Source: Mugil cephalus
Lineage: Eukaryota; Chordata; Actinopteri; Mugiliformes; Mugilidae
NCBI RefSeq assembly: GCF_022458985.1
Contig: NC_061789.1
Span: forward strand, 4,133,501 to 4,197,500
Direction of reading: 5' to 3'
Length of the DNA stretch: 64,000 nucleotides
Positions 26,701 to 38,555 of the stretch are shown one piece after another. Positions within the stretch are counted from its first letter, which is position 1. Every line of letters starts with the position of its first letter. The translations under genes and the position numbers were made by a program. The notes beneath the pieces were generated by a model, which made no database searches, was not told the DNA's origin, and saw only the letters and a list, made by a program, of their open reading frames with translations.

Positions 26701-29700
26701 ACACCTGTTGATGCACAAAGAAAATGACGTGTGATGATGATGGTTTGTGGTCTCAAGGCTGCGTCAGGACTGCGAGACGGCGAGTCGGGAGTTGGGGAAG
26801 CTCAAGGACCGACACCTGGAGCAGGCTGTGAAGTACTCCAAGGCCTTGGAGGAGCAAAGCAAGGCCTCGACGAGAGAGAGGGAGCTGCTCAGGCAGGTAC
26901 GTCGGCCTATTATATTGATCCCCCGTTGCTTTCTGTGGTGGCCCAAACACAAACACAAGGGGAAGGCAGGAGCGAGAAACAAACCGAACTTTGATGAAAT
27001 GTACGAAGTCAGGAACAAAATTCATTGCACGATAAAAAAGGGTAATCCAGAAACACAAATCCAAAAACCAAAGACAAGAACCAAGAGACGTTGGAAGCAT
27101 GTTAAGCAGACGACTTGACAAAGAGAAAGCCAGGTCTTTTTGGCAGTGTGAAAGGGTTTACCCGGCCTTTCTTCCTGGGTCAAATGACCCGGCAAACGAC
27201 CCAGGATTTTTGCTGCTTGGCTCGCCTACACTGTGAGTGGCGTCCTGCTCAATTAGCCAAGGATGTTAGTGTACCTGCCTGTCAGATTCTGGTTTTGTCA
27301 ATGAACAGTCAGTGTAGAAGCTCCAGGGCTGTGTGCAGCTCGAAGCAGAGCTGGTCTACTCCCGTAAGATCAGTCTCCCTGTTGGTCTCCCCGAAACCGA
27401 TCTCTGAAGGCCAGAGGATTTTTAAAATTTTTTTCAATCAAACAAATCAAATTTGTAGTTACATGATCACAGCCCACCCAGACGGGTCGATCTGGGTAAG
27501 AAAATCTCACGACAACGCAGGATTTTCCGTGTGGAAGCGGTTATAGAAACACATGGGCTGAGGGGTTGACGAGACAGTGAAACTAATGAGGGGGAAACCA
27601 GACAAATGATCAGAGGGAAAACCCAGACAGGAAGTGAAGCAAGACTTGGAACGATAAGGAAAACTAAACAGGATCACGGATGATAAACAAAACTCAGTAA
27701 CAGTTTTATTTCAATTTTAAGGGATCACTTCCGTTCAGTTTCCATTACCCCTAGAAATGCACAAAGCCTAAATATTGCAATGCAAATAAATGGTAATGGA
27801 AACACTCTCATGAGGTGGTTTTTCAGACGTATCGATATAAAGGTTTATCACAGGGGGTCATGTGACCAGTTCATCTGAAGTCCATCTTCCTCAAAGTGAA
27901 GTCTCTGTGGCGTGACGAGAATTTAAGAGATTTATGGGATATCGCGAGACGAGATGGAAACACGTACAAATTGAAATTTCAGAAATGTGAACAGGAATGC
28001 CACGTTGGTGCAGTTTTTTCGCTCTGATGTTGATGATTTTGTCACCCACCCCAAAACTTTTTAACGATCATGGCAGCGTTCTGCATCCGAGGAGAAGAGG
28101 AGATTTGGCGGTAGATATCGGGCACAGTGCAGGACACAGAAATTGCAGCATGTACGACCTAAGCTTGTTAACGATAAATAAGCATTGCTTGTACAGTAGC
28201 GTTATGTCGTTACAATGCCGACACACTTTTATCGTGCCGAGTACTGACTGTAGTCTGTAACAAACACTAATTAGCTTGCTGTCAAGTTTTTCCTTTGTCG
28301 AGCTTTAAGCGTAAAGTCATGGATGTTACTCCTGCTTGTTCCTGCCATAATATGATACGTGACATGCGCTGGCTGTTCATAGTCAGTTTCTTAGTCTATG
28401 CAGTTAGTACAGTTTTGTTATTGCCAGTGTTACAGTGTTCTGCAAATTTGCTTGTAGTTTAATATTTCAGATCCTGAGACATGAGCGTGCTATTTTTAAA
28501 AATAAAAGGTCAGAAATGTTTTCTTTGTCATCCATTTAGTTCATTTTATTTCCTCAATAATTTTCCTTGATTGAGATATTAGTCTGATATAGGTTGGATA
28601 TGTTCAATATTTTCTTATCTTCAGACATAATAGTGAAGGAGACGTTTCTTTACTTGCTTGATAGTTTCAACTGAAACTCCAACCTTCCTCAGAAATGTCA
28701 TTAGTCCTTAAATTAAATTCATTATAGATGTGAACTTAAAACCACTGTTTTATTTTATGGCCTTGGTGCCCTGGCTTTTGGTTTTGTGCCCTCAAATTGA
28801 CAACACAAAAGGCCAAGTGGCCTTGCCCCTAAAATGACGAAATTCCAGACGTGAATTAGTCAAATATGATCTGAGTCATTCAGACCACGCAACATTGATA
28901 ACGCCTTCTAAAAGAAGGTCACCACTTCAACAAATAAAAGCATGGAGAACATTCAAACCGTGCTGCTGCTGCTTTTTAAAGACGTCCTAAGAAAAGACTA
29001 TTTAAAGCGACTTTAATGAGCCCAGCCTACGAGTCCTAACCTCAAAGACCCTATAAAGAACTGAAATGTTGTTTTTGGCAAGTCAAACTGTTTTTCTTGG
29101 ACTCTCATTAAGTTCTTTCAAGGGCGACTCATCCCCGGGGAAGGTTCCTGAAACGGAAACATGGTTTAAGAGACGAGACAAAGACTTGTTTTTGTAAGCA
29201 GTGAGATGGGAAAATAGAAAGGAATGTTTGTGCCTGATGCTGTGGAAAGGCAGCAAATAATCATGCCCGCGGCTATTGAGGTGAAACTGCTTCGGCTGGC
29301 ATGCAACTGCAGTAAAAGAGACATCTGGGTATCGATGTTATCAGTCTCGAGCCTCAACATGTGGACTGAAGCATGAAAAACAACAAAATATACCTGGAAG
29401 TATTAACCTGGAGGATGATTATTTTATCCTTAAAGGTCCTGGGATCGTGATGGGGTGATTGTTCCTTCCAGTAGTAAAAATGTTTGTTTCTGTTTTTGCT
29501 CCATACAGGTGGAGGAGCTTAAGTCCAGGCTGACAGAGGCTGAGAACCAAACCACTGGCACAGAGATCAAAACAAACCATTCACCCTCTATCAGAGTGAA
29601 CGGATCTCCCCCACCTTTACCAGAAAAGCCGACGCAGCGTATCGAGGTTCAGAAAACTGAGAATACAGGAACTCAAAGGAGAGGACCAGTTCCCACCACT

Positions 29701-32700
29701 GGAGTCATCGTATGTTTTAAATGATTCATCCTTTAAAATTCAGATTCTTTTTTTGTTTGGGGAGTGTGTTTGATGATCTGTAAATGTTAATGCCAGGCGC
29801 TGATGGACATCCTGCAGCAGGACCGCAGGGAGGCTGCAGAGCAGAGGCAGGAGCTCTGCGATATCATCACCAGACTCCAGGGGGAGCTACAGAGCACCGA
29901 GGAGCACAGGGACAAGGTGAAAAGCTCTCTAACCCACAGTTTAAGCTTCTGCATTAAGTTGTTATCTACTTGTGTTTCTTTTTGTGTGAACCCCAGGAAG
30001 ACTAGCTCATCACTTTTGTGGCAGCTAATGGGGATCCTTTTAAACAATTTAAACAATTTGTGATTGGTCCTCTTGGTCGTAGCTAGCTAGTTTCTACTTT
30101 AGTATTTTCAGCTACTTCTCCATCTCCATGATTTTCACATTTGATGGTTAACTGAGGAGTTCTGGAGATATTAAAGACATTTGTATGACTTGTGTTTGGG
30201 GAAATTTCGGCTAAAGTTTCGGCAAAAATCACACAGCGCCGCCTAGTGTTTGGGAGGTGTTGTTACAGAGCGAATCAGACTGACGACGGCGTACGCTCTG
30301 TACGAAGGTTTCTTCTTGTCTTTTTTCTCTCTGGGTTTCAGTCTCTGGGTTCTGCAAAGCATCAGGGGAGAGATTTGATTTTTATTGATGCTCTGTCAAT
30401 AAAACTGAACTGATCGTGAAACTATCCGTGCAGTTGGAGTCACAGTGCGAACAGCTGCGGCTGAAGGTGAGGACTCTCCAGCTGGACTGGGAGACCGAGC
30501 AGAAGAGGAGTGTGTCCTATTTCAACCAAATCATGGAAATGGAAAAAGAGCGAGACCAGGTCAGTGAGTGGACGGAGACTCGAGTCTGGACTCACTTAAG
30601 ACATTGTTTGTTTATCCCACATATGGGAAATGTCCTTGTCACAGTAACGTAGAATAGAGAGTATGCGTTAGGGCTGGACGTATCGATCTAAATATATCAT
30701 ATCAATACTGAGGCCAGTATCGGTATTGGATAGATACCGATTGATACTTTTGTTAGTTTCTCTTCTATATGTCCAGCAAATTATATTTTATACTTTTAAA
30801 TTGTACTGAAACAATGGTTTATTTGTCTAAATATTTGTCCAATATGTTATCATAATCAACTAACTAAAGGCAAAGTGATCATGACATTTCAAGAAAAGGC
30901 TTCAGCATCTGTGTTTTGTTATCAGCGACACTAGCCCAGTATTTACTTGGTATCAGATCAATTCCAAAGTTCCCAGTATTGCCCAACCCTAGTATGCGTT
31001 ACCGTCACTGCTGCCAGGGGCCACGCCCCCCTCTTCACCTTTTTTAAAAAAAAATATTTTCACAGTTCAGACACTATTAAAGCCTGTGATTCAAACTAAT
31101 GCTGCTAATCCTCAACTGCCACTTTTTGCCGCTCCGTGGCCGTAACCATGGAGACCTCACCTGCTGTGACATCACGGGCACACGCTCTATATACAGCGTG
31201 GACTGGGAATTAAAATAAAATTGGAATAAAATATGATTGAAACGATTTCAAAACGGAGACAGTGCGGCAGAGAAGCAGATTATTGTGTAAAAAGAACAAA
31301 ACAGGTCTCAAAGACAAGTCTCAGGTGTGAGTTATTGTTGTTATTGAGGACCTGTGGTAGGCCACCGTTCCCTCTTGCAGCGTGGATGGAGCACGTCTAA
31401 ACCCTCCTCGTGTTCCCACCCCCAGGCTCTGCGCAGTCGAGACAGCCTGCAGCTGGAGTACACCGACTGTCTGCTGGACAAGAACCGTCTACGTAAGCGC
31501 ATCGCGGAGCTGCAGGCCAACATGGAGCAGCAGCAGAGGGAGCTGGAGAGGGAGAGGGAGCGGTGCCGGGTGCAAATGGAGCAGAGCAGCACCTGTCTGC
31601 ACTGTGTAAGCAAAAAAAATAAATCAGGAGCAACCGTCGCGTCCATTTCCACCACCACAGAGTGTTTTTATGAGATCTCCCCCTGTGTCCTCTCCGCAGT
31701 CCCACATGTCTCTGTGGAGCGAGGAGCAGTGCTTCGGACCCTGCTGCTCCCTGGACCTGGACCTGACCCCCCCGGCCGGCAGCGGCGGCGGCGGCGGCAG
31801 CACACACCTGGTTCTGAGAAAAGTCAGTCTCGTGTTTCATCTCCACGACCTTTTACTAGGAAATCAGCCACAACATTATGACCGCTGACGGGACGAGTGA
31901 TTAACTTGAAAACGTTGTTGAAAGTGAAACAAAAATTAACCCGACTGGAAAATGGGCGGTGTTGCTACAGAGTGAAATGACTCAGGTCGGCGTAGGTTTC
32001 CACATCTATGTCCGACAGGTAGCACCCACTTAGACCAGACCAGGCATTGACCCATTCCACGGCAATGACACTCCATCCTCAGCAGGATGCAGCCTGACAC
32101 ACACACACACACACAAAAAAAAAAATGCTGTCAAGTATCTGTGGGATGATCAAGCCACAAGAGAGACCGACCTACACAATATTAGGATGGTGGTCATAAT
32201 GTTATGCCTGATGTGTGTGTATAAATATGTCTTTGGGTTTTGATGCTGCAGGAACATGTTTTCTTCGAGGGAAAGTGGGGATTATTTTACAGTGTGAGAT
32301 GTAACACATTCTTTGCCTGTCAGAACCTGTAACCAAACCTAACTCTCTCCCGGTCACAGACGCCCCCTAGAGGCCAAGGCAACGAAAACTCGGAGGGTGA
32401 GTTGACTTCAGCCGATACCAAAGAACGCTTCTCGTAATTTTCATCAGTGGGTTAAAATTTCTCCCTCCGCGTTTTCACAGACTCCAACTCGGAGGAGAAC
32501 GTTTTGATGTCGGTGAGTATCAAAAAGCTCAAAGTGAGTGAGAGAAGGAAACGAAAGGATTTTATGTCTTTACGTTTACCTCTTCATCCACAGACGGAAA
32601 ACACGGAAAAGGAAATAAATCGCCTCTCCACGTTCCCTTTTCCTCCTTGCATGAACTCCATCAACCGGCGTTTTACCACAGAGTGAGTTCAACGTCACTT

Positions 32701-33045
32701 GTTTGCACTTTTTCAGCTTTTCCCGTTCGCTTCCATTAACAACCTCCTGACTCTTTTCTGCAAAGGTTTGACTTGGACTCGTGGGGCAGTGACGAGAATG
32801 ACAACATCACAGGTATTTATTTTTAGCTATAACGTTTCTTTCTAATCGCTCCGGTTTGTTTCTCTTCGCTTGCCGCACATTTTTAAGTCTCTTGCTGTGT
32901 TTCCAGGTGATCAGAGTGAACCTTCTTTGTGGGACTCCTGCACATCGTTGCACTCTCACCTGTTCCCGCCTGACCTGGTCAACCTGCCCGCCGTCTCCTC
33001 ACAACGCCCCGGCCCTGGGGCTCCCAGGTACAGCCATGAAGCCTG

Positions 33046-33077
<32 letters not shown>

Positions 33078-36000
33078 TAATGTAAAATGCAAAGAAATTT
33101 AATGGTTTTGCTCAAAGGGTAATGAGCTGAATTTCACTATTCCAGCAGCAATGTACAGGAAAACAGCATAACATACATGATATATAAAAATAAAATAGGA
33201 CATCTACATACACTGTATTTACAAGAATATTAAAGTAATTGAATATTAAGAATGAAATTAAGCTTCTTCTTCATTATTTGTGTTCACACTAACAAAGGAA
33301 TGAGCTCAAATGCGTCTTTGGCGCGTCTTTGGTATTAATAATGAACACACATCACTTCCTTCTTCCCATCTCTCAGGAACCCCCTCCGCTCCCCGTCCTC
33401 CAGCCCCCCGACCTCGCCGAGGCATGAAAGAGCCAGCCTAGCGGACGACATCACGATAGTCGGAGGGAACCAGTCGGGGATCTTCGTCAGCCACGTGAGG
33501 GCCGGTTCCCCGGCCGAGCAGTGTGGACTGAAGGAGGGCAGTGAGCTGCTGGAGGTGTGTTGTCTCCGTCGGGCGAATTTACAAAGAGACTGAGTGGCTT
33601 CACGCAGGCTTGAAAGAAAAAAAAAAAAACACTGTGCGTTTGTCTGTGTGTTGTTCAGCTGGAGCGGGTTCTGTTTGGTGGGGGCAGCGTGCTGCTGGCT
33701 CAGTGCACCGCCGAGGTCGCCCACTTTTCTCTTCAATGGTGGACCGAGCCTTCGACACTCAAACACCAGAGCAACCTAGAGGGTGAGTGGTATATCTCAG
33801 AGCATAGACTGTAAAAAGAAATGGATGCCATGTTCCACCTGGTGGCTGGAGGCTGCAGTGTAGATCATAAGCTCCACCCCCTCCATGTTAGTGGACTAAA
33901 ATACAAGGATAGTTAATATAATACTAATGTATGTTCAAGTGTTAGGGAAGTTAAATTATGGTTATTTGATGCGATAAATACAGGATGTGACATCATGATG
34001 ATTGACAGTTGCCATTGACAACCATTCCATGAAGTGGTCCAATAGACAAATGAGCGCAGGAAAAACTCTCAGATCTGGATCCTAACCAGGTGGCAGAACT
34101 GCATGAAGTCAAAGAAAGTAGAGCTCCTCCTGGTGGCTGGAGGCTGCAGTATGCGTCATAAGCTCCACCCCCTCTTTGTTAGAGGATGGCACTTGTGCCA
34201 AAGTAAAATACAGATCAGATACATTTTTTCAATGATGGTTTCTGTCATTTTAAGTAGTTAATATAATGCTGCTGCACGTTCAAGTGTAAATTTAAATTTT
34301 AGTTTGTCGACGCTATAGAAACAGGATGTGACATAATGGTGACCACCAGTTATAATCAAACATTTCCTTGTAACTGGTGGAGGTAGAGCAGAGCGTAGTC
34401 TTAATTAAAGTGAGTCTGGAGGAAGTGTGGTTGAGTGATCGCTCCACTCTCGGACTTATCAGACTCTAGCTCCAAACTTACTAGATGGCCGGGAAACTGG
34501 CATCAGTTTGGCCAATACAAACACATACAGGAAGTGGGGACACGTTGTCCATATTTATATACAGTCTATGGTCCCAGCTCGCAAGATGGCAGCTCCCGTT
34601 TCCCTGGACTAGCCTCACTTTGACTGCAGTGATCAGATTTGAGTTTGTTGATAATAGGACCCTCACAAAGAGGATGTGTCTGAGAAAAAGAGGACGTCTG
34701 GTCACCCTAGGAAGTGGAGCCGTGTCATTCATTTTTCTACAGTCTTAAAAATAAATAAATAAATAAAATATCTGTGTATTTGGGTCTAATGCTGGTCTCC
34801 TTTCTTTGCTCAGCGTACTCAAAGCTGTGCTCCCAGCTTTCATCACCTACGTTTACGGGCGCGGACTCCTTCTACGTGCGCGTCAACCTCAACATGGAGC
34901 CCCGCGGCGACCCGCCATCGCTGGGCGTGTCATGTGACGACATCGTGCACGTCACAGACACGAGGTACGACGGGAAGTACCAGTGGCGCTGCGCCCTGGT
35001 GGACAAGACCACAGCCAAGCCCCTGCAGACCGGCACCATGCCCAACTACAACAGGTTTTAATCACACTGTCCAGCATGTAAGTTATTATTTTTTCAAACA
35101 TGAACAACCATTAACTTCAGTCCACATCCCTCTCAGGGCACAGCAGCTGTTACTTATACGATTACGAAAAATGGCTCTGGAGCAAAAAGACTTCAAGAAG
35201 AAAGTGGTACGTCTGCTCATATTTACACAAACTACGCGCACAACTTCACCCCGACTATTATAAAACGCCTTTAACTTTTCCTTCAGTTTACAAAGAAAGC
35301 CTCAGGCCGCGTACGATTGGTCAAGGCAGTCGACCCCAGCTGTCGCGGGGCTGGTTCGACCCAGCAGGTCCTTTACACTCTCAGCAAACGTACGTATCTC
35401 TCTGATAAATTATTTAGTTCTGTTTTCCGTGTTCACTTTGCATTAACGCGCACGCGCCTCCCGCCTCAGGTTACGAGGAGCACTTGATCCCGTACAGTTT
35501 GGTGCATCCGGTGCAGGTCCAGGCCAAGCGTCCGGTCATCTTCTCCCCGTCCTTGCTGTCCCGTGGTCTCATAGAGAGGCTGCTGCAGCCAGCGGAGTCT
35601 GGACTCAAGTTCAACACCTGCCCACCAGGTACGTGCACACTTGATTCGACACAAATTAGGAAAAAAACAAGTATTTATTTTAACATAGACAAACGTAATT
35701 AAAACTTGAACTCTGAACTCTACGTATCCCTTTCCTGAGTTTGATGTCAACCTAATGTAGTTGATGGTTTTCTATCAAACATTACAGAGATTTAAACGAA
35801 GTAACGTGGAGACTCAAGTGTTGTGAAAAAACTGCATTTATTTTCAGAAACTTAAATTAACAAAATTAAATATTTAATTAAAATCAAATATTAATATTCT
35901 GTATTAGAGAGGACAGAACTCATAACTGTTGTTGTGGAAATAAATACAAGTGCAATGAGGTGAAACCATCAGGGGTGAATGTATTTTGAAGCAAAATAAC

Positions 36001-38555
36001 TTTTTAAACCCTATTTGCATAAGATTAGTTTGTCTGGGGACCTCTGATAATTTGTATTAATCACGGTGGTCGTCAATGATCTTAATCCCGTGTGAATCGT
36101 CCATGTCCACAATTTGTAAAATAATAATTACACCTCAAATTACCTTCCATAATTCTTGTGACATTTATGTCCTCTGGTAAAACTATAAAACTAATCCGGT
36201 GCAAACTGACATCTCTGTGATTTAGGGGTGAGTTTTTACTATTTTAAGACTATTTGTTTAATTTGCAGCTTTTTTTCTGCCTCTTGTCTCTTAAGAATTT
36301 TAAAAGATGTGCTATAAATCTGGACAGATGTTAGGGAGCAAAGTTGAGATATTTCTTACCGATTCACCCATTAAGACGGATAAAATCATTAAACCAAGTT
36401 AATTTAAATACTGACAAGTCGTTGGTAATTTCTTCCCCAGGATAAATAGAATCAAAAATATATATTTATCATCCTTTATAATTTGCAAAGTACTTAAAAC
36501 TGTCTATGACACGTAGTGGAGTGAGAGGGGAAGTAGCAGAGCCATAAAAATGGATCGTAAATTTGAGTAAAACACAGTTTGTTTGTCCTGTGTGAATTTG
36601 CCACATAAAACACAGATGTAGGGGTAATATCTGAATCCCGTAAAACTCACCCCGTGCAAAAAGGGCCATAAGTTGCTAAATGCTCATCCATTATACACTC
36701 TACTGACACTGTTTAAATATGTGTCAGTAAAAGGTTAGAAGGCAATAACTTCATGTAGCGCAAAACAGCGACTTGTAAAGTACTAAAGTAAAGTACAGAG
36801 ACTTCTTTATATTCAGCTCACTGACTGTGATGGAGCAGGATAAATATCAGGGTGATGCTCCGTCAAACGTTGGGCTTGTAGCGGCATGCTAGTTTTGGGA
36901 GGCTAGTGCTAACTTTGTGACAGGTGAACGCCCCTGATCCAGAGACAGTCACGAACGTCTGATATTAAAATAACATTCTAGTCACGTCTTGTTAACGTTT
37001 TATCATAGTTTCTGTCATCAGGGAAAAAAATATGATGTCGACCCATATTTATACTGATATTGTGCAATTACTCATGTTCACTTTCTTTTCACATACTTGA
37101 ACATATTTTTTATATTTTTTTACATTGATGTGTGTGTTCTTATTATACTTGTCTAGTTATTCTTACATTTTTATTGCCTAAATTTCTCTTTATTCTGAAC
37201 ATTGGTTCACTTTGAATGAAAAGTAATTTCCCCCGTGGGATCAGTAAAGTAAAGTAATTCTGATTCTGAGGTCTCATCCCAGTCACACTTCAAAAGATGA
37301 AACTCTCCTTTTATGTTTCCAGAGCCCATCCCGGCGTCAGAGAGACAAGACAAGAGAATATTCTTGTTGGATTCCCACAGTCCAGAGCAGGCTCTGGGTA
37401 TCCGGCTGGAGTCGATACAGGAAGTCATCAACCAGGTGAAACATCAGCGGCTACATTTACATGAACAGACCGAGCTGATCAGAGGGAATATTCAGTCAGA
37501 TGTAGAGAGGTGGTGGTTTAAACCTCTAATAACCCCGTTAACTCTCGGCGTGCTGGTTTCTCTCTGGTTGGTGGAATAAATCCATTCCCTCTGAGCATGT
37601 ACTAAAGCAAGGCACTAAAAAGTCTTATCACGACTTTATGAGGTATTAAAATTTGATAAAACACAAAGATGAACAAGTAACATAAAAACTGGACTACTAT
37701 GGGTGTGTCCCTACCTTGTCTCTGAGAGCAGAAGGTATGTGTTCAAACTTTGCCTTCGATTTATTCTCCAGCCTGTTTGAATTCTGTTGTATGATAGTGA
37801 TTTATAGTCTTTATCGTGAACTTAAACTATGGTTACAATTCGAAGTTGCGGTGAGGTACTAAAAATATTGAGATGGTCTTGAAATTAACTTCAACATTCC
37901 TGTATATATCCCGTATTTAACCCCACGTGGTCTCAAAAAGAGCTCCCCACTGTTACTCATGACCCTTGATCTCCCTGTGTCTCCGTCTCAGGACAAGCAC
38001 TGTCTCTTAGAGCTGGGGCTGCACAGCGTCGAGGGCTTACTGAGGCACGGGATTTACCCCATCATCATCCACATCCGCCCCAAGAACAAAAAGCACAAGA
38101 AGTTGAGGTCAGTGCACGCTCACCTGCAACCACTGTGGTGACAAATAAAAGAAAGGCAGCCGGATGTGTAGAGTTTCCTGAGGGCGTTTCCTCTAGAAAT
38201 GAAGAAGTCACTCGGATGACACGTCTTCAAAACGCTCTACAGTTTCCTTTCTGTGATGTTTTTTTTTTTTTTTTTTTTGGATAAGCGGTGTCGTGTTTTC
38301 TAATCGTCTTAACAAACCTGAACGCGGTTGTTTTTTTTGTGAAACAGGAAGTTCTTTCCGCGCTGCGGGGAGGACAGCGTGATGGAGGAGGTGTGCCAGG
38401 CCGAGGAGCTGCAGCTGGAGACGCTGCCGCTGCTCTACTACACCGTGGAGCCCAACACCTGGAGCTGCACCGAGGAGCTTCTGACGGCCTTACGCAACGC
38501 CGTCCACAGCCAGCAGAGAGCAGTCGCCTGGATCGAGCTGGATCGGCTGCAGTAG
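20723..38555 (+). CDS. card10: Caspase recruitment domain protein 10 (CARMA3), full length, 24 coding exons
   Basis: Join: 20723..20729, 24365..24607, 25859..25996, 26484..26670, 26758..26896, 29509..29709, 29797..29916, 30434..30559, 31426..31605, 31700..31822, 32360..32396, 32481..32512, 32594..32682, 32766..32812, 32907..33027, 33377..33554, 33659..33782, 34814..35054, 35137..35206, 35287..35389, 35470..35628, 37323..37435, 37992..38107, 38348..38555. This gives 1033 codons plus stop with all phases matching; human CARD10 is about 1030 residues. Regions in order: CARD, coiled coil, linker with [19 protein letters not shown]3-like and guanylate-kinase-like. Family role: a membrane-proximal scaffold that links receptors and PKC to BCL10-MALT1 and NF-kappaB. 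Exon 1 codes only MSG, inferred from donor ATGAGTG|GTAAGT and matching phase. In-frame ATGs at 20660 and 20408 are weaker alternatives. Exons 11 and 12 are microexons (37 and 32 nt). Confidence 0.93.
20730..24364 (+). other. card10: card10 intron 1
   Basis: This 3.6 kb intron has GTAAGT and TTGCAG ends. It holds AT-rich sequence, a fragment at 22740-22760 of the element also found at 31.86-32.21 kb, and the left half of the degenerate array that begins near 23.53 kb. No separate gene was recognised. Confidence 0.75.
23530..24270. repeat. Degenerate tandem array (about 150-170 bp units) left of card10 exon 2
   Basis: Around five diverged units repeat the order: (T)GACCTTTGACC, a CAAATT...AGTTCATCCTTGAGTCCAAAT block, ACTTTTGTGCCAAATTTAAA, AAATCCTTC, and TTGCGTTCACAAGTTAAA. 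Units start near 23534, 23690, 23850, 24012 and 24156. The same motifs resume at 24.83-25.19 kb, so coding exon 2 sits inside a split array. From general knowledge, such sequence is common in teleost introns; I cannot confirm the family name. Confidence 0.8.
24826..25195. repeat. Degenerate tandem array right of card10 exon 2
   Basis: Two to three further units of the same family as 23.53-24.27 kb. They contain CAGTTCATCCTTGAGT, AACTTTTGTGCCAAATTTAAA, GCATTCACAAGTTAAATTGC and ACTTTTGACCTTTGGAGATC. The last unit ends with a GATGTCGAGATATCTCATTC segment that matches GACGTCGTTGTGATATCATG at the end of the left array. Confidence 0.8.
26066..26240. repeat. Dispersed repeat copy in card10 intron 3
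   Basis: Counterpart of 13.49-13.79 kb, sharing TTATTATCAGAA...GAGGCTGGCA, GTAATTATGGGGCGTGTGT and ATTGGCC.GGCAGATCTTTG. It lies inside the intron that uses a GC donor. Confidence 0.55.
26897..29508 (+). other. card10: card10 intron 5
   Basis: A 2.6 kb intron with no recognisable coding exon. It holds the dispersed-repeat copy at 27738-27980. Confidence 0.8.
27738..27980. repeat. Dispersed repeat copy with a 12 bp inverted pair
   Basis: GTTTCCATTACC at 27738-27749 is exactly complementary to GGTAATGGAAAC at 27792-27803. The following 170 bases are homologous to 18.70-18.97 kb. This suggests a non-autonomous element whose end can form a stem-loop. Confidence 0.65.
31863..32212. mobile_element. 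MITE-like element with about 21 bp imperfect terminal inverted repeats, card10 intron 10
   Basis: The left end ATCAGCCACAACATTATGACC (31863-31883) and right end GGTCATAATGTTATGCCTGAT (32192-32212) are complementary at about 18 of 21 positions. The element is 350 bp, contains a CA tract near 32098-32115 and no transposase. A related right end lies at 22740-22760. From general knowledge this end sequence is widespread in fish. Confidence 0.7.
32360..33027 (+). other. card10: card10 exons 11-15: linker between coiled coil and PDZ
   Basis: Residues about 489-597. Five short exons of 37, 32, 89, 47 and 121 nt. The first two are microexons that code a Ser/Glu-rich stretch ([15 protein letters not shown]). 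Exon 13 carries [14 protein letters not shown], nearly identical to the CARD10 signature [14 protein letters not shown]. In CARMA proteins this linker is the phosphorylation-controlled inhibitory region. Microexon skipping would shift the frame unless both were skipped together (69 nt). Confidence 0.88.
33046..33077. repeat. AAT trinucleotide microsatellite just after card10 exon 15
   Basis: About ten ATA/AAT units begin roughly 18 bases downstream of the exon 15 donor at 33028. Confidence 0.95.
33377..33782 (+). other. card10: card10 exons 16-17: PDZ domain
   Basis: Residues about 597-698. A Pro/Ser-rich lead is followed by [37 protein letters not shown] and [20 protein letters not shown]. 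The spacing of the G-I-F strand, [10 protein letters not shown] turn and G..LL..N-like end is typical of a MAGUK PDZ fold. Confidence 0.88.
33803..34570. mobile_element. Non-autonomous element with CATAGACTGTA terminal inverted repeats, card10 intron 17
   Basis: The left end CATAGACTGTA (33803-33813) is the exact complement of TACAGTCTATG at 34560-34570, with weaker pairing beyond. The interior has two diverged copies of a roughly 290 bp unit. Each starts near a CTGGTGGCTGGAGGCTGCAG block (about 33838 and 34127), then AAGCTCCACCCCCTC, and ends near ACAGGATGTGACAT. There is no coding capacity. The family is common in teleosts by general knowledge. Confidence 0.75.
34814..38555 (+). other. card10: card10 exons 18-24: SH3-like and guanylate-kinase-like region, stop at 38553-38555
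   Basis: Residues about 698-1033. Exon 18 has [11 protein letters not shown] and [20 protein letters not shown], the usual MAGUK SH3 strand pattern. Exons 20-24 give [50 protein letters not shown] and [13 protein letters not shown], a GK-like fold. The ATP-binding P-loop of true guanylate kinases is not evident, as expected for CARMA proteins. The protein ends WIELDRLQ. Confidence 0.9.
35629..37322 (+). other. card10: card10 intron 21
   Basis: A 1.7 kb AT-rich intron between two GK-region exons. No exon or named repeat was recognised. Confidence 0.75.

Larger units (their letters stand above)
26758..31822 (+). other. card10: card10 exons 5-10: coiled-coil region
   Basis: Residues about 192-488. 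The segments are rich in Glu, Lys, Arg, Gln and Leu in heptad-like spacing, for example [40 protein letters not shown] and [19 protein letters not shown]. Exon 5 runs directly into exon 6 (RELLRQ|VEELKS) without a missing exon when compared with the family. Exon 10 ends in a short glycine run and THLVLRK. In CARMA proteins this region drives oligomer formation. Confidence 0.9.
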
